Shown here: in pieces, positions 11,336 to 22,610 of the stretch
How the letters are laid out: each line of letters opens with the position of its first letter
How positions within the stretch are numbered: the first letter of the stretch is position 1
Origin: Paraphysomonas bandaiensis
Taxonomy: Eukaryota; Chrysophyceae
Reading direction: 5' to 3'
Assembly: GCA_965644295.1 (NCBI GenBank)
Contig: CBFFRP010000425.1
Coordinates: forward strand, 111,187-175,186
Length of the DNA: 64,000 nucleotides
The notes under the pieces: generated by a model
Told to the model about the DNA's origin: nothing
The model's database searches: none
What the model saw: only the letters and a program-made list of their open reading frames with translations
Made by a program: the position numbers and the translations under genes

Positions 11336-13046
11336 ATGTCAGGGACGTCATTGGCATACGATGCGGTTGCAGTCATCATATTCATTGTCGTGTCGTATTG
11401 TTTCTTTCTGCCGTGCAATCGACTGATCCCACTAGACAGGAGATCTGCTGCTCTCATTGGAGCCACACTCTGCTATGCAACTAGATCATTTGGTTTTCCT
11501 AGCAACAAGATGGATATTGTTGACGCGATTGATTTCGATGTACTGGCTCTTCTTGCAGGGATAATGGCAATTAACTTTATCATGGTTCATCAAAAAGAAT
11601 CTAAAAGTGTCATTCGATATGTTCAGACTCAAGTACAGAATAATCCTCGTAGTGGCTTCTGGCTAGTTTCAGTGGCAGCGTTGTCGTTATCTCCCTTTCT
11701 GACCAATGATGGCATTTGTCTTTTATTTGTCGAGCCTATATTAAATGCATTTGAAAGTTTGAGTGACGGCAAACGGATAACGAATGGATCAAAGTTTGAC
11801 CTACAGAAAGGAGATGCATTTTATTTTTTGCTTGCACTAGCATGCTCGGCTAATATTGGAAGTTCGCTGACGTACACTGGTAATCCTCAGGTCAGTATTT
11901 TGTTCTATGGTTATCCTTTGTCTGATGCAGTTGTAGAATATGATTGTCGGAGAGGACGCCGTGGAGGTGCTCTCCCCTGCCCGCTTTTTGCTTTACATGT
12001 GCCTTCCAACATTGACAGCCTTTGTGGTGACGATACTTTGGATTGAGCGTTGTTGGATACGTCATCGATGCACTGTCTCTCTGCTCCAACTGGAGGCAAT
12101 AGCAGGGCCAACGGAGTGTAAGAATGAATCCAATATGTTGACAGTGGTCACATCGGGTGAGCAGGACGGAAAAAAGCGCAGTAAAACACTTCTTTTATCG
12201 CCCTATCGCCGGGAGGTACATGATTCACAGAGACGGAGGAAAGCCGAAATGCCGAGACAACAGCAGAGTATGGTCAAAAGAGTAGTAAAGGTCATTGTTA
12301 CGCCATTTCCTTACGCCATGCTGCTGATAATGTCGTTGATGATTGCCATGCTTTTTGTGGATATTATGTCCATATCAGGCCTGGTGTGCCTCACCGCGGT
12401 TGTTATGGTGGTCACTCTGGTTTTGGGCAATCATCTACAAGGCCTGCCTCTCTGGGGTGAAAGTAATGAGAGTGATCACGGGACAACAGCTGGTGTATGT
12501 TTGCGACCAATGACAGTGAAAGAGAAAGCTGATAATGCGAATCAGTTTTTCGAAGAATTATTTGACTCTATTGACTACAACCTTCTCATGATATTTCTTG
12601 GCCTGTTCGTTGTGGTGGAAAACATTGACTCTACAGGACTTCCTCGACGGATCTGGAACAAAATCGTGGGTCGATCACCATTTGATTCTGTGTCGTCTGT
12701 TGTGGGAATATCAATATTCATACTTGTCACATCACAGTTTTTGGGAAATGTGGCAGTTGTGCAGCTTGCTAAACCAAATGTGGAGGTGCTAGACGACGCA
12801 GAGAGAAAGTATGCCTGGGCAATGATATCTTTTGTGGCGACTGTTGGTGGAAACTTGACGATAACAGGATCTGCAGCGAATATCATTGTTGCAGAGAAGG
12901 CTAACCGTATCGATCCTGAGAACTCCCTCGACTTCTTCAGACATTACGCGGTGTGCTTCTGGGTTACGCTACTCTCGTGCGCTTTAGGAGCCCTCATGAT
13001 CACTGGCATTGTTGTTTGTGACAATGGCATGATTGATGCCTGGTAG
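11336..13046 (+). CDS. ArsB/NhaD (ion transporter superfamily) anion permease
   Basis: Two exons (11336-11890, 11937-13046; intron 46 bp, phase 0) give 554 residues. The protein has about a dozen hydrophobic segments in two halves separated by a charged loop (residues about 225-290). Splicing creates YTGNPQNMIVG, the classic first-half signature of this family, and the second half carries the matching GGNLTITGSAANIIVAEKA. Such carriers move oxyanions or dicarboxylates (arsenite, silicate efflux of the Lsi2 type, citrate, sodium-coupled substrates); the sequence alone does not choose among them. The start chosen is MSGTSLAYDAV; an in-frame upstream codon at 11300 would add 12 residues. The upstream gap is TATG-rich. 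Confidence 0.85.
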
Positions 13047-13670
13047 TATAAAACGAATTAATATGTTCATTAAGGTTCAAGTCTTTTGGCGGGTACAACT
13101 TTGATATTATCGATTAAATACTATCTGTTTTGAATTACACGAATCCTTGCTTTGTCATATCGAGTTTAAGCCTCTTTTCGATACTCATATTATAACGGGT
13201 GGTATTAAATCCGAGTTTTACCACGTCACTTCGGAGTATCTAATCTAATACATGTATATTGTTGCCTTTATCTGCAGTTATTTTTTTTGTAATAACCATC
13301 TGACGTCTAATTATTGAATAGAAAATAAAATTGTCAACAGACAAGTTGTTTTACTACTTGATGGCGTTTTGCTAGTCACCCTTGGTTGATCAGATGCTGA
13401 TACTTGTATTGAGCAAATGAAGCAGAGGACTAAAAGCTTATAATACGAATCAGATACTGATGCTAATGTGCAATTATTTAGCACCAACCAAGTACATTAA
13501 TCTAGTAGAAGTTAATATTGATATATGACTCCAATATAACATCACTTTGAAAGTAAACTGTTCCACACACACTATAATATTTGCATCATCAATAACATCT
13601 AACCGAAAATAGGAAGTGCTTCATTGTGAAGGCACTGAATCCACCACTCAGCTCGAATCTAAGAACTCTA
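13047..13670. other. Convergent 3' gap, no gene seen
   Basis: An AT-rich stretch between two converging stop codons. It lacks CATA tracts, transposon ends and convincing open frames; it presumably holds both 3' untranslated regions. Confidence 0.6.
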
Positions 13671-15392
13671 CTAACCCCATATTCTAAACGTAGCATCTGA
13701 TGATCCGCTAACCATAAATGCATCATTCGGAGAGAGGCCTACACATTGGACTGCATCGTCATGTCCAGTCAACTGATTTAGCACACCGAAGTTCTGTAGG
13801 TCTAAAACCTTCACTGATCCATCGTCAGATGCACAGACAGCCCTCATTCCACTGCGATCTAGAGAAAGTTTATTTATTGGGTAAGAACCTGTTTCCACAG
13901 AACCTAGTTCAGATACCATTCGGATGTCCCATACCTTGACCACGCCGTCTGCATCACATGAAGCAATGGTATCTCCTCGATTGGACACGGCGAGGTCATT
14001 GCAAGAGTTGGAATGTCCATAGAGAGTCTGCACACACAGACCAGAGCGTGCGTCCCACACAGACACAGTTTTGTCACCTGAGGCGGTACAGGCGTTATTT
14101 GAGAACGGTTGCCACTTCACCGCATTCACACTGTCTACATGTCCTCTGAGACTCTGTCTGCAGCGACCGGATATGACGTCCCATATACGCACCGTATGAT
14201 CCATAGAGCAGCTTGCAATAAAGTCTCCGCCATGATGAAACTCACATCCCCATACAGCTTGTGTGTGCTCGGTAAATGTGTGTGTGCATCGTGCTTGTGC
14301 GAACTCCCATATCTTAACAGTGCTATCGCCGGAAGAGGTGGCAAGATGTGACCCGTGTGGGTGAAAGTGCAGCCCCGAGACCCAACTTGTGTGTCCTTCC
14401 CCAGACATAACAAGATCGCTGTCGGGAGCAGTCCACAGGCGCCAGGTTTCATCATCACTGGCAGTCGCAAAGATGGGCTTCTTTGGGTGAAAAGCAACTG
14501 CAGCTATAGAGTTCAAATGGCCTTTGTAGGTCTTCCGTGTTTTGAACTTGTTAGCTACGCATGGATCGAACTCTACCGTAGAAAAGGGATTAATAACGGA
14601 ATCAGGAGGGAACACAGCCTCCTTCCGTACAGTCCGAGTAGCACTTCGTGCTTTCGGAGTCGGTGACGTATCCTCCTCTGGTCGACTCAAGTTAGCCACC
14701 TGTTCCTCTAATACCTTCACTTTCGCTTTCAGTCGATCGCGCTCCAATTTGATAAGCATTTTTTCTTTCAGGGCAGCCTGGTGTTTTCCTTTCAGTTCAT
14801 CTATCATCGGCTCATAAGACCTTAAGTGGTTGCGAACTCTCTTTAGGTCCTTTATGAGGTTATTTTTTTCCTGTACAACACGTTTATGGTGCATCCTATG
14901 GAAATCTCGCTCCTTTCGAAACTTATCCCAAGTAGCCTGGGCCCGACCTGCAACTTGGCGCATCTTATCCACCTGCTCTCGCAATACGCGAGCCTGTTGG
15001 TCAAGTTCGTCATTTCTCAAATATATATCTGGTACAGCTGATGCTATTTCCGCTGGTAGACGCCCTTTAGATTGCATCTCATACCACTCTGCATTAAAGC
15101 AGTCCAATGTTCGTTTCATACCAGCCTTAATAAGAAAGTTTCTAACAAAATCATCTACTACCGAGGGGCGAACTTGAGTCACAGGAGATGTCGACACATT
15201 AGATCTCTCAGTGGTTGAAGTGGACCGCTTTATATTAATAGATGCAAGAGCGTCAGCTAGATCATCATCTTCGTCATCATCATCATCTGGTTCTTCGGTC
15301 ACCACTTCATATTGAAAGTCGTCCTCGTCGTCACTAATTTCAGCGCGCTCTAGAACTTGAATGCCATCCTCAGGACGAAACGAGTCTGTCAT
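13671..15392 (-). CDS. SPAG16: SPAG16/PF20 axonemal central-pair WD40 protein
   Basis: A single exon of 573 residues, close to the family's usual 600-630. An acidic N-terminus is followed by VDDFVRNFLIKAGMKRTLDC (from about residue 79), the conserved LisH-like element of SPAG16/PF20. A coiled coil then runs to about residue 240, followed by seven WD40 blades (about 285-573), with typical GH...W-D ends such as VKIWE, VRIWD, VSVWD, VKVWD and FRIWG. In other flagellates PF20/SPAG16 sits on the bridge between the two central-pair microtubules and is needed for normal beating. The gene lacks introns, unlike most neighbours. It diverges from DENND10 across a gap containing a long CATA array. Confidence is high because the N-terminal element and the propeller occur together at the right spacing. 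Confidence 0.92.
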   Translation of the reverse strand: MTDSFRPEDGIQVLERAEISDDEDDFQYEVVTEEPDDDDDEDDDLADALASINIKRSTSTTERSNVSTSPVTQVRPSVVDDFVRNFLIKAGMKRTLDCFNAEWYEMQSKGRLPAEIASAVPDIYLRNDELDQQARVLREQVDKMRQVAGRAQATWDKFRKERDFHRMHHKRVVQEKNNLIKDLKRVRNHLRSYEPMIDELKGKHQAALKEKMLIKLERDRLKAKVKVLEEQVANLSRPEEDTSPTPKARSATRTVRKEAVFPPDSVINPFSTVEFDPCVANKFKTRKTYKGHLNSIAAVAFHPKKPIFATASDDETWRLWTAPDSDLVMSGEGHTSWVSGLHFHPHGSHLATSSGDSTVKIWEFAQARCTHTFTEHTQAVWGCEFHHGGDFIASCSMDHTVRIWDVISGRCRQSLRGHVDSVNAVKWQPFSNNACTASGDKTVSVWDARSGLCVQTLYGHSNSCNDLAVSNRGDTIASCDADGVVKVWDIRMVSELGSVETGSYPINKLSLDRSGMRAVCASDDGSVKVLDLQNFGVLNQLTGHDDAVQCVGLSPNDAFMVSGSSDATFRIWG

Positions 15393-16445
15393 CTTCTGCT
15401 AATTGGTACTGCAGCAACTATAATTAAGCAATAACTATACGTCTAATTGACAGCTGACATGCACAATGCATGAAATCGTCGTATAATAGAATAGGGGGGC
15501 TCACTTGAGGGACAACCATACGGCTCTTTCATCTACATAAAAACAAACACCTTTCTTGCCGTTTCAACAACTGACACATAGACTACTCATCCAATCATAA
15601 AACGAGAAATAAGTGCAGAGTCGCTCCATTCGTTATAAAAAAGAGAGATTTTTAGATACAGATTTTTAAAAAAAGCAGCATTTCATACATACATACATAC
15701 TGTACATACATACATACATACATACATACATACATACATACATACATACATACATACATACATACATACATACATACATACATACATACATACATACATA
15801 CATACATACATACATACATACATACATACATACATACATACATACATACATACATACATACATACATACATACATACATACATACATACATACATACATA
15901 CATACATACATACATACATACATACATACATACATACATACATACATACATACATACATACATACATACATACATACATACATACATACATACATACATA
16001 CATACATACATACATACATACATACATACATACATACATACATACATACATACATACATACATACATACATACATACATACATACATACATACATACATA
16101 CATACATACATACATACATACATACATACATACATACATACATACATACATACATACACACATACATACATACATACATACATACATACATACATACATA
16201 CATACATACATACATACATACATACATACATACATACATACATACATACATACATACATACATACATACATACATACATACATACATACATACATACATA
16301 CATACATACATACACACATACATACATACATACATACATACATACATACATACATACATACATACATGCATACATACATACATACATACATATCGTGATC
16401 ATTCTATTGTTTATTGTACGTATACATCACAGACAGTAAAGAAGC
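15393..16445. promoter_or_regulatory. Divergent promoter gap with long CATA array
   Basis: About 290 bp of ordinary AT-rich sequence lies next to the SPAG16 start, then the microsatellite (15687-16391), then about 55 bp to the DENND10 start. TACTGCAGCA occurs at about 15408. Confidence 0.5.
15687..16391. repeat. (CATA)n microsatellite, about 700 bp
   Basis: About 175 tandem copies of the tetranucleotide, with rare interruptions (TACTGTAC near 15700, CACACATA near 16157 and 16313, CATGCATA near 16367). The array lies in a head-to-head promoter gap. Open frames spelling Met-Tyr-Val-Cys on the minus strand are artefacts of the repeat. Confidence 0.98.
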
Positions 16446-17720
16446 ATGTCCATCCGTGAGCAAACATCAGTCGCTCTATTTGAGCATGACCGGAATGGGG
16501 ATACTCTCTGTGTGTGGACTTATCCAGGTACATGTATATATATACATACATACCTGTGCTTGACTCCTATGCTCCACAGGGGTGTCTCCTACCATCCAAT
16601 CTCTATGCAAGAGAAGATGTTCAGACGAAGGAAGTGAGAAACGAAGCTTCTTTTTCAGATATAAGACGGAGTGGGTGTATGTGGTCTCTGTGCCTGCGCT
16701 GAAGGACGTCACGCCTGATGTTGAGTCGGTATCCCTGTGTCTCGTATCCAAAATATATAACCCTGAAAAATATGAAGCTATGATAAATATTTTGATTGAA
16801 CAGTATTTAACAACTGGTGATCCCACTAAACTACTGGAAGGTTAACTTATAAGTTTGTCTTGTGCTATTTTTATATAAATGCCAGGTTACCTCAGTGTTT
16901 ATACCACTGGCAAGTTTTCAAAGGGAAAGCTGTCCTTCGACATGGACAGCTATGTTGACTCGAAAGCCATGATAGCAGGAAGTTGTCTGAAGGATATTTC
17001 TCGGTATTATATTGGAAAATTTCCTTTGTCACCGTCATCAATTCGTGCAGAATGCTGGGCGTTGATGCTGTAGTTTTATGGAATGCAGTGCTATTAAAGA
17101 AGAGAATTCTCGTTGTATGTGACAACCTACCGAAACTATTGGCCGTTGTTCGTACCCTACCTCAGCTGGCATGGCACAGGTGTACAGTGTGAAATATAGT
17201 TTTATGTGATGTGTGCTTACCGGAGTCGTCCTCTTTTTCAGAAAAGACTGGAGCATACTGCGTCCTCTGGTCTCAAGCGATCAAGAATACTTAGATGACC
17301 TTGCATCATGTGGTGTGTTTATTGCCGGCACAACAGACCCTACTCTTTCGACCGCCGCTAGTACTTTATTCGACGTGGTGTTTTCAGTGCTCGACAGGCG
17401 GGTTATAGTTGCCGAGTCTGTTGCTGCTGACATGCGTATGGGATCTGTACATCGCGATATCTCTCAGGTAGGGCACCTTGCTTCCATGTTATTAGCGCTC
17501 ATAGATATTGTAGATATTGACTGATGCAGAGTCAAATCCCGAGATGTCGGATCAGGATCTTATTAAGGCTGTCGCTGTGAAGACGGAAAAAATGGTCAAA
17601 AACCTCCAGTCGCTTGCAGGTGATTCAAAATTGACCGAAGCTATAATTAAAGAAAATGTCGCCAATGAATCGATGCAGCAGTGGCTTTGTAGAGTTGCTA
17701 TAGCTGAAGGAATGCTCTGA
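16446..17720 (+). CDS. DENND10: DENND10 (FAM45-type) DENN-domain protein
   Basis: Six exons (16446-16527, 16580-16840, 16886-17003, 17051-17179, 17242-17467, 17514-17720) give 340 residues, close to the 350-360 of this single-DENN family. Recognisable blocks are VVLWNAVLLKKRILVVCDNL, LPQLAWHRKDWSILRPLV, the HRDISQ segment and the C-terminal WLCRVAIAEGML. They align in order with the animal protein's LKKRIVV, WHRQDW, HKEIGQ and AAAEQML. DENN proteins act with Rab GTPases on membranes; animal DENND10 is linked to late endosomes. Introns are 45-62 bp. The first exon starts about 55 bp from the CATA array. Confidence 0.88.
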
Positions 17721-18543
17721 TTCTGTTTAGTGTGTATTGCTGATGTACGATTCGTAATAGCTGTGAAAAATTTAGACATTATTAATTGACGGACTTTTTG
17801 TGTCGGGATGCACTGCATTCTTATTGAGTGCGAATACCTTTTACAGAGTTGAAAGTCTTTCTGGTAATAAAATGTACAATACTTTGAAGCAAATATGCCG
17901 CATGCCGCGTAATGCGTAATAGGTGTTGGTAAAAGTGTTTTCTCTGGGCGTGTTTTGCCGTTCGCGCCATGTTTCATGTAGCAGTACATATAGACATATA
18001 GTTAGACGCTGATAATTATGGAACCTACTCCGAATGACCTATTTTATCCCTTATGTTTCATAATTTATAGTGTAGATTCTATAAGTATTGTGTCATGGTA
18101 TTAGAATGTATAGGAGTGAAAAGTGAATGTATTTAGTACAAGTGGTATCACGTATCATACAAAAACCACACTATACACTTGTATCCTTCAGATATACAAT
18201 TGGCGAAAAGTGAATACAAATCCATATGATATGAAGGTAGGAACGGAAATATCATGTCAATAGTATTGATCCTACAGCGCTACAGAGCAGGTATTTAACT
18301 GAAAGGTGAAAGGTCATAAGAAGTCAGAAGTGCAAAAAAAGAAATGAAATCAAAATAGTTCTAGAACATTTACTTCCTCAGTTTAATAATGCGCAGAGAA
18401 ATATAAAAAATCTAATGCAAACTACTGCGCGATGCCACTGCTACGAGAGAGAATGTGATCATCTAGCGAATAGAGGAGCGCCAGGAAATAACCTCACTTT
18501 CTCTGCAGAAAATGATACACCACACTTGTCTTGACTAGTATAT
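17721..18543. other. Convergent 3' gap, no gene seen
   Basis: 820 bp of AT-rich sequence between the DENND10 and DENR stops. No repeats of the families found elsewhere and no supported open frame. Confidence 0.55.
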
Positions 18544-19421
18544 CTACCCCTGAAAAGGAGTCAGCGATCCATTTTCAAGGAAGAATATTGCGCTTGGGTC
18601 GACCTGCGATTAGAGTTCATTTTAGACGCAAAATTGGAATATTATATAACTAACTCACATTGAACTTCTCGACCAGTAAACTAGGCAGGTCGAAACTCAC
18701 ATCTCCTTGAATCACAACCTAAAACGTATTGGGGTTACAGTGAACCAGATAATTAATTATGATAAGTAAACCTCTTTAGCCCCGGTTGCTCCTTCATTTA
18801 TTGAGGATCCGGACGAAAATTTTTTGCCAAATGCTTTGGAAGCGTCTTTAATCTTCAGGCCTGAACAAAACACAGTGAATGGAAAAGTACAACACGGGAT
18901 TACCAGCCATACCAGGGACAGTTTCTAATCCAGCTACAACTGTTACAAATTTTCTCTTTTGTCGTTGCACCTTCGCAATTACTACCCGGGTATCTACCTC
19001 GTTGACAGTAGCTTTCTTAAGTTTGGGTCCCCCACCGCGTTTGCTCTTTTTCTTCTTCTCAGTTTCAACTACGACCTGAACGCAACATCAATCATTACTT
19101 AGTGAATACTTCATATAGCAAGACCAACCCCTTCAACCGGTTCACCGTCATCGTCAACAGACACTTTCGCAACCATCTGAGCAGCGTAAGAGATTGTATA
19201 CAATGCCACGTGTAGTGTACCTGTGCCAAGACTTCTTCACTGAGCACCTCCGGCATGTTCTTAGCTATCCAAGGCAGGCACTCCTCAAAGCATGGGCCGT
19301 ATTCACAATACTCTGGAGGGAGTGTGCACTTGGGACAATACTGTACATGCAAAGGGTCCCCTAGAGCTAATGACTCGCCCTTCAACTCACTCTCTTGAGA
19401 CTCACTTACGAAATCTGACAT
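18544..19421 (-). CDS. DENR: DENR, density-regulated translation protein
   Basis: Six exons (19421-19221, 19176-19129, 19075-18913, 18860-18772, 18718-18659, 18603-18544) give 206 residues; the human protein has 198. The N-terminus has the zinc-binding pattern YCPKCTLPPEYCEYGPCFEE, then a Lys-rich linker, then a SUI1 domain (about residue 105 on) with KFVTVVAGLE, DASKAFGKKFSSG and VVIQGDV. DENR pairs with MCT-1 in re-initiation and ribosome recycling in the cytoplasm. The start is MSDFVSESQ; a codon slightly upstream is in frame but less likely. Introns are 44-55 bp. It diverges from CFAP45, with 584 bp between starts. Confidence 0.93.
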
Positions 19422-20005
19422 GTAACTAAAGAATAATAGCACAGAACGAGAGGATTATTAGATATGACGATCAGTTCTCGTCCTCTTAATGGTGATGGTT
19501 ATATATGTATATGTACATGTAGAAGTAGTATGTGTGTGTGTAGGGGTGGGTATACCAGTGCAGGCAAGCGTCCGGGAAAGGGAACCGCGTTATATCGCGA
19601 GTAGCATAAACTATACAGCAGTATACACTGTACAAAATACACTGTATTTTACATTTCCATTTCTGCAGAACTACATGAAAATACCGTTGTATCCTGATTA
19701 ACACACAAAACTGAATTATGTTCCCCCTCAAGATATATCCCACATGGCGGTTACATATATACGGCTGTACGCACGCATCGCTCTCTACGTATATGATCTA
19801 GACATCCCTCCATATCCCTATATACGTCTACGGGGTTGTTAGATGCACGTTATAAGCGCAGTTAGATTCGTACCACATTCTCATACATCAATCAGTTGTT
19901 TGAGTGCAGAACCTATTAGCAGTCTGCATATAACAACTAGAGGGCTGCATCTGTCGCATCGCATCACACAGTTATTACTGTAACTATCATATCTATATAA
20001 CTACA
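19422..20005. promoter_or_regulatory. Divergent promoter gap, DENR / CFAP45
   Basis: Contains a TATGTATATGTACATG run near 19501 and TACAGCAGTATACACTG near 19615. No open frame is supported. Confidence 0.45.
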
Positions 20006-21734
20006 ATGGACAGCAAGAGAACACCCCGATATCATAAAGTTGGGCATAACTCAAGTGTTGATGAGTCATTGTTCGGTAAGAGTCCTCGATCTGCTACTAA
20101 TGGCCGGTAAGTGCTACATATATGTATATATACAGGCAGGGAGCATCTTGTTATCATGTCTCGTGATTATCATATTTTATATGTGATCATTGTTATGCTT
20201 GTGGTGTGATGTGTTGTTGGTCTGACATATATCTTATATACCAGATCTCGCAAGGTAGTTACTGCGCCTATTCCGGCAAATTCAGTTGTTTTATCTACTG
20301 CAGAATTGAATCGTTTAAAGGTTATCAGCTATTATTAAATGTCATTGCATAGACATGTGACACGTTTACTATAGAACGCAGCGACTATTAAAACTGAAGA
20401 GGAGCTCCGTCAAGAGCGAGAGGCGGCTCTGAGACAACAAGAGGAACGAGAAAAAATATCTCGAGATCGAAAAGCAAGAATGATTGCGTTGGAAGAAAAG
20501 GCCAAAAAAAATGCCAAGAAATCAGATGCTGAGCTTGCGAAGGCAGCTCGTGATCAAGCGATTCGGGAGATGGCCGAAGAAAAACTTGTTGATGAGACAG
20601 ATTTGGTGAAAATGTTGACGACATTGGGTGCACGCGCAGCGGCATTTACTATTCGTGACAGGCAATTGGAGGAGAAGAAGAAGCGTGAGGAAGCTGAACT
20701 AGAATATGATCGACGATTGGACATGATGATGGAAGTTGACAGATTGAAAGATTTGCAGAGAAGAGATGAGGAGGAAAATTACAAACGTAGCAAGCGTTTT
20801 GAAGACCGAAAGGTTATCACAGAGCAAATCGAGGAGAGGAGAAGAATGAAGTTGATTGCTGCGGAGGCGAGAGAGCAGGAAAATATTGCCATGCGCAACA
20901 TGATTCAGAAGTACGCTGAGGAAGACAAGCGCACAGCAGAAAAGCGCAGAGCCGAAGTTGAACGCAGTCGACTTGAAGTGCTGGCTGCAAACGAGAAGGC
21001 AATTCAGCGAAAGAAAGATGCCAAATTACAAGAGAAAATGGAGATGGATGAGATACTCAGGTATCAGGCACAGCGTGACGCTGAGCTTGCTCGGCGGGAG
21101 GAAGAGGAGGCTCGGAAGGAGTTACTGAAGAAGGAACAGCAAGCGAAACTTCTCGCCAGTCAGGAGCGGTCGCAGAACAAGCAAGCGGAGTTGGATGAGT
21201 TACGTGCTCGACGTGCAGCAGAAGCTCATGACCGAAAGATAAGGGAGCAGGAGAGAGAGATGGCGAGAAAACGTAAGGCAGAGTTACAGGAGCTTACTCA
21301 AGCGCGTACCAGACAGGCTGAGGAGAAGAAAAACCGCATGCAAGCTCAGAAGGATGCAGATTTGATAGAGATTGAGCATGCCAAAGCGTACGCTGCAAAA
21401 ATGGCAGAAAGAGAGGCACGTGAAGAGGCACATAAGGCGAGACTTGCGAATGAACATCGCGAAAATATCAGAATTCAGATTGAAGAGGCCGAGCAGCAGA
21501 GAGCAAGGTGAGTTAATTGTGTATGATGTTGATCATTGGTGATATCTTGTTCTTAGAGAGCGCCTCGCTAAGTATGACGACGGTGCTGCCAATAGACAGA
21601 AGTTTGTTCAGGATCAAGCACGGTTGGAGGCTATTCGCGAGAAAATGGTGCGGGATCTGGAAGAAAAAGGAGTGAACCCGAATTATTTGTCAGAAATGAA
21701 GAACGTAGACATCAAGAAAATTCTCAACAGATAA
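20006..21734 (+). CDS. CFAP45: CFAP45 (CCDC19) axonemal microtubule inner protein
   Basis: Four exons (20006-20106, 20245-20320, 20375-21507, 21557-21734) give 495 residues. After a short basic head (MDSKRTPRYHKVGHN), almost the whole chain is one charged helix rich in Arg, Glu, Lys and Ala with no Pro, as in CFAP45 and its relatives. It has the conserved pattern RMIALEEKAKK early and VNPNYLSEMKNVDIKKILNR at the end. In cilia of other organisms CFAP45 lies inside doublet microtubules. Close relatives (CFAP53, MNS1, trichoplein) share this composition; order and end motif favour CFAP45. The first intron is the longest measured (138 bp). Confidence 0.85.
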
Positions 21735-22610
21735 AGTGGCGGAGTTTACATGTAGTATAGGTACAATACAATTTTGTTGTAAGAAATCCAACATTTGTTA
21801 TAGCTTATATGATAATATTGAGCTGATAGATTGTATTATACTAATGGCTGTCTTCAAGTGTGGTGCGAATGTTTATTGCTGAAGTCATAAATTTATATGT
21901 TAATAATAATGTGGCGAATACACATAGGATTGTATAGGGATCGTATACACTCTTCGCCGTATCATAACATGAAGTAACTGTTTATTTTCCCTATGAATGA
22001 CTTTAAATTCATTCCCATAATAGAGCAGCTGAAGTGGAAATATTAACTACAATACTAGTATTATATATATAAAGATACATGAGTATATCATATTATATCC
22101 ATATTAAGCTATATGACCAAATTGGTTCTACAGTAGTTTATTATAGTAAGTGTGAATAGAAGTAAGTGTTACTAAGTCTTACAGAATACAGAAATACTTC
22201 ATAACTCTACCAGAATTTACAGGCCTAAAATTTAGAAACTTGCATAAACGACCAAGATTCAAACGAAGACTACCAGCACACTTGATTCATACGTTGAGGG
22301 GAATAATTCCTACGTAATGGGGAAGCTGAAGGTGTAACCGAAACCGTATCATTTGGTGATGGAATCACCAATAGGAGCTGCACAGGTGGTGTTTACCAAT
22401 TTACCACTCCTTGTCTGATATTTTTTTCTAATACGAGGGCTTGTAACTGATTTAGAAAAAATCACTAAATAACAAAATAGCAGATTTTCGTATTCACTCC
22501 GCCATGAACGCCTTACAGTGAAAGCTAACACTATTCATTCGATATCAATTATTAACACTATTCAGATATATCACTTTCAGTACACTGAGAAAAGGTTTGC
22601 ACATAAGTAA
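21735..22610. other. Convergent 3' gap, no gene seen
   Basis: 876 bp of AT-rich DNA between CFAP45 and DNAAF11 stops. A 60-codon minus-strand frame at 22349-22531 shows no family features. Confidence 0.55.

Noticed and set aside
15652-16402. Three long minus-strand frames of repeated Met-Tyr-Val-Cys
   Set aside because: They are translations of the CATA microsatellite in successive frames; the same happens at 52060-53097.
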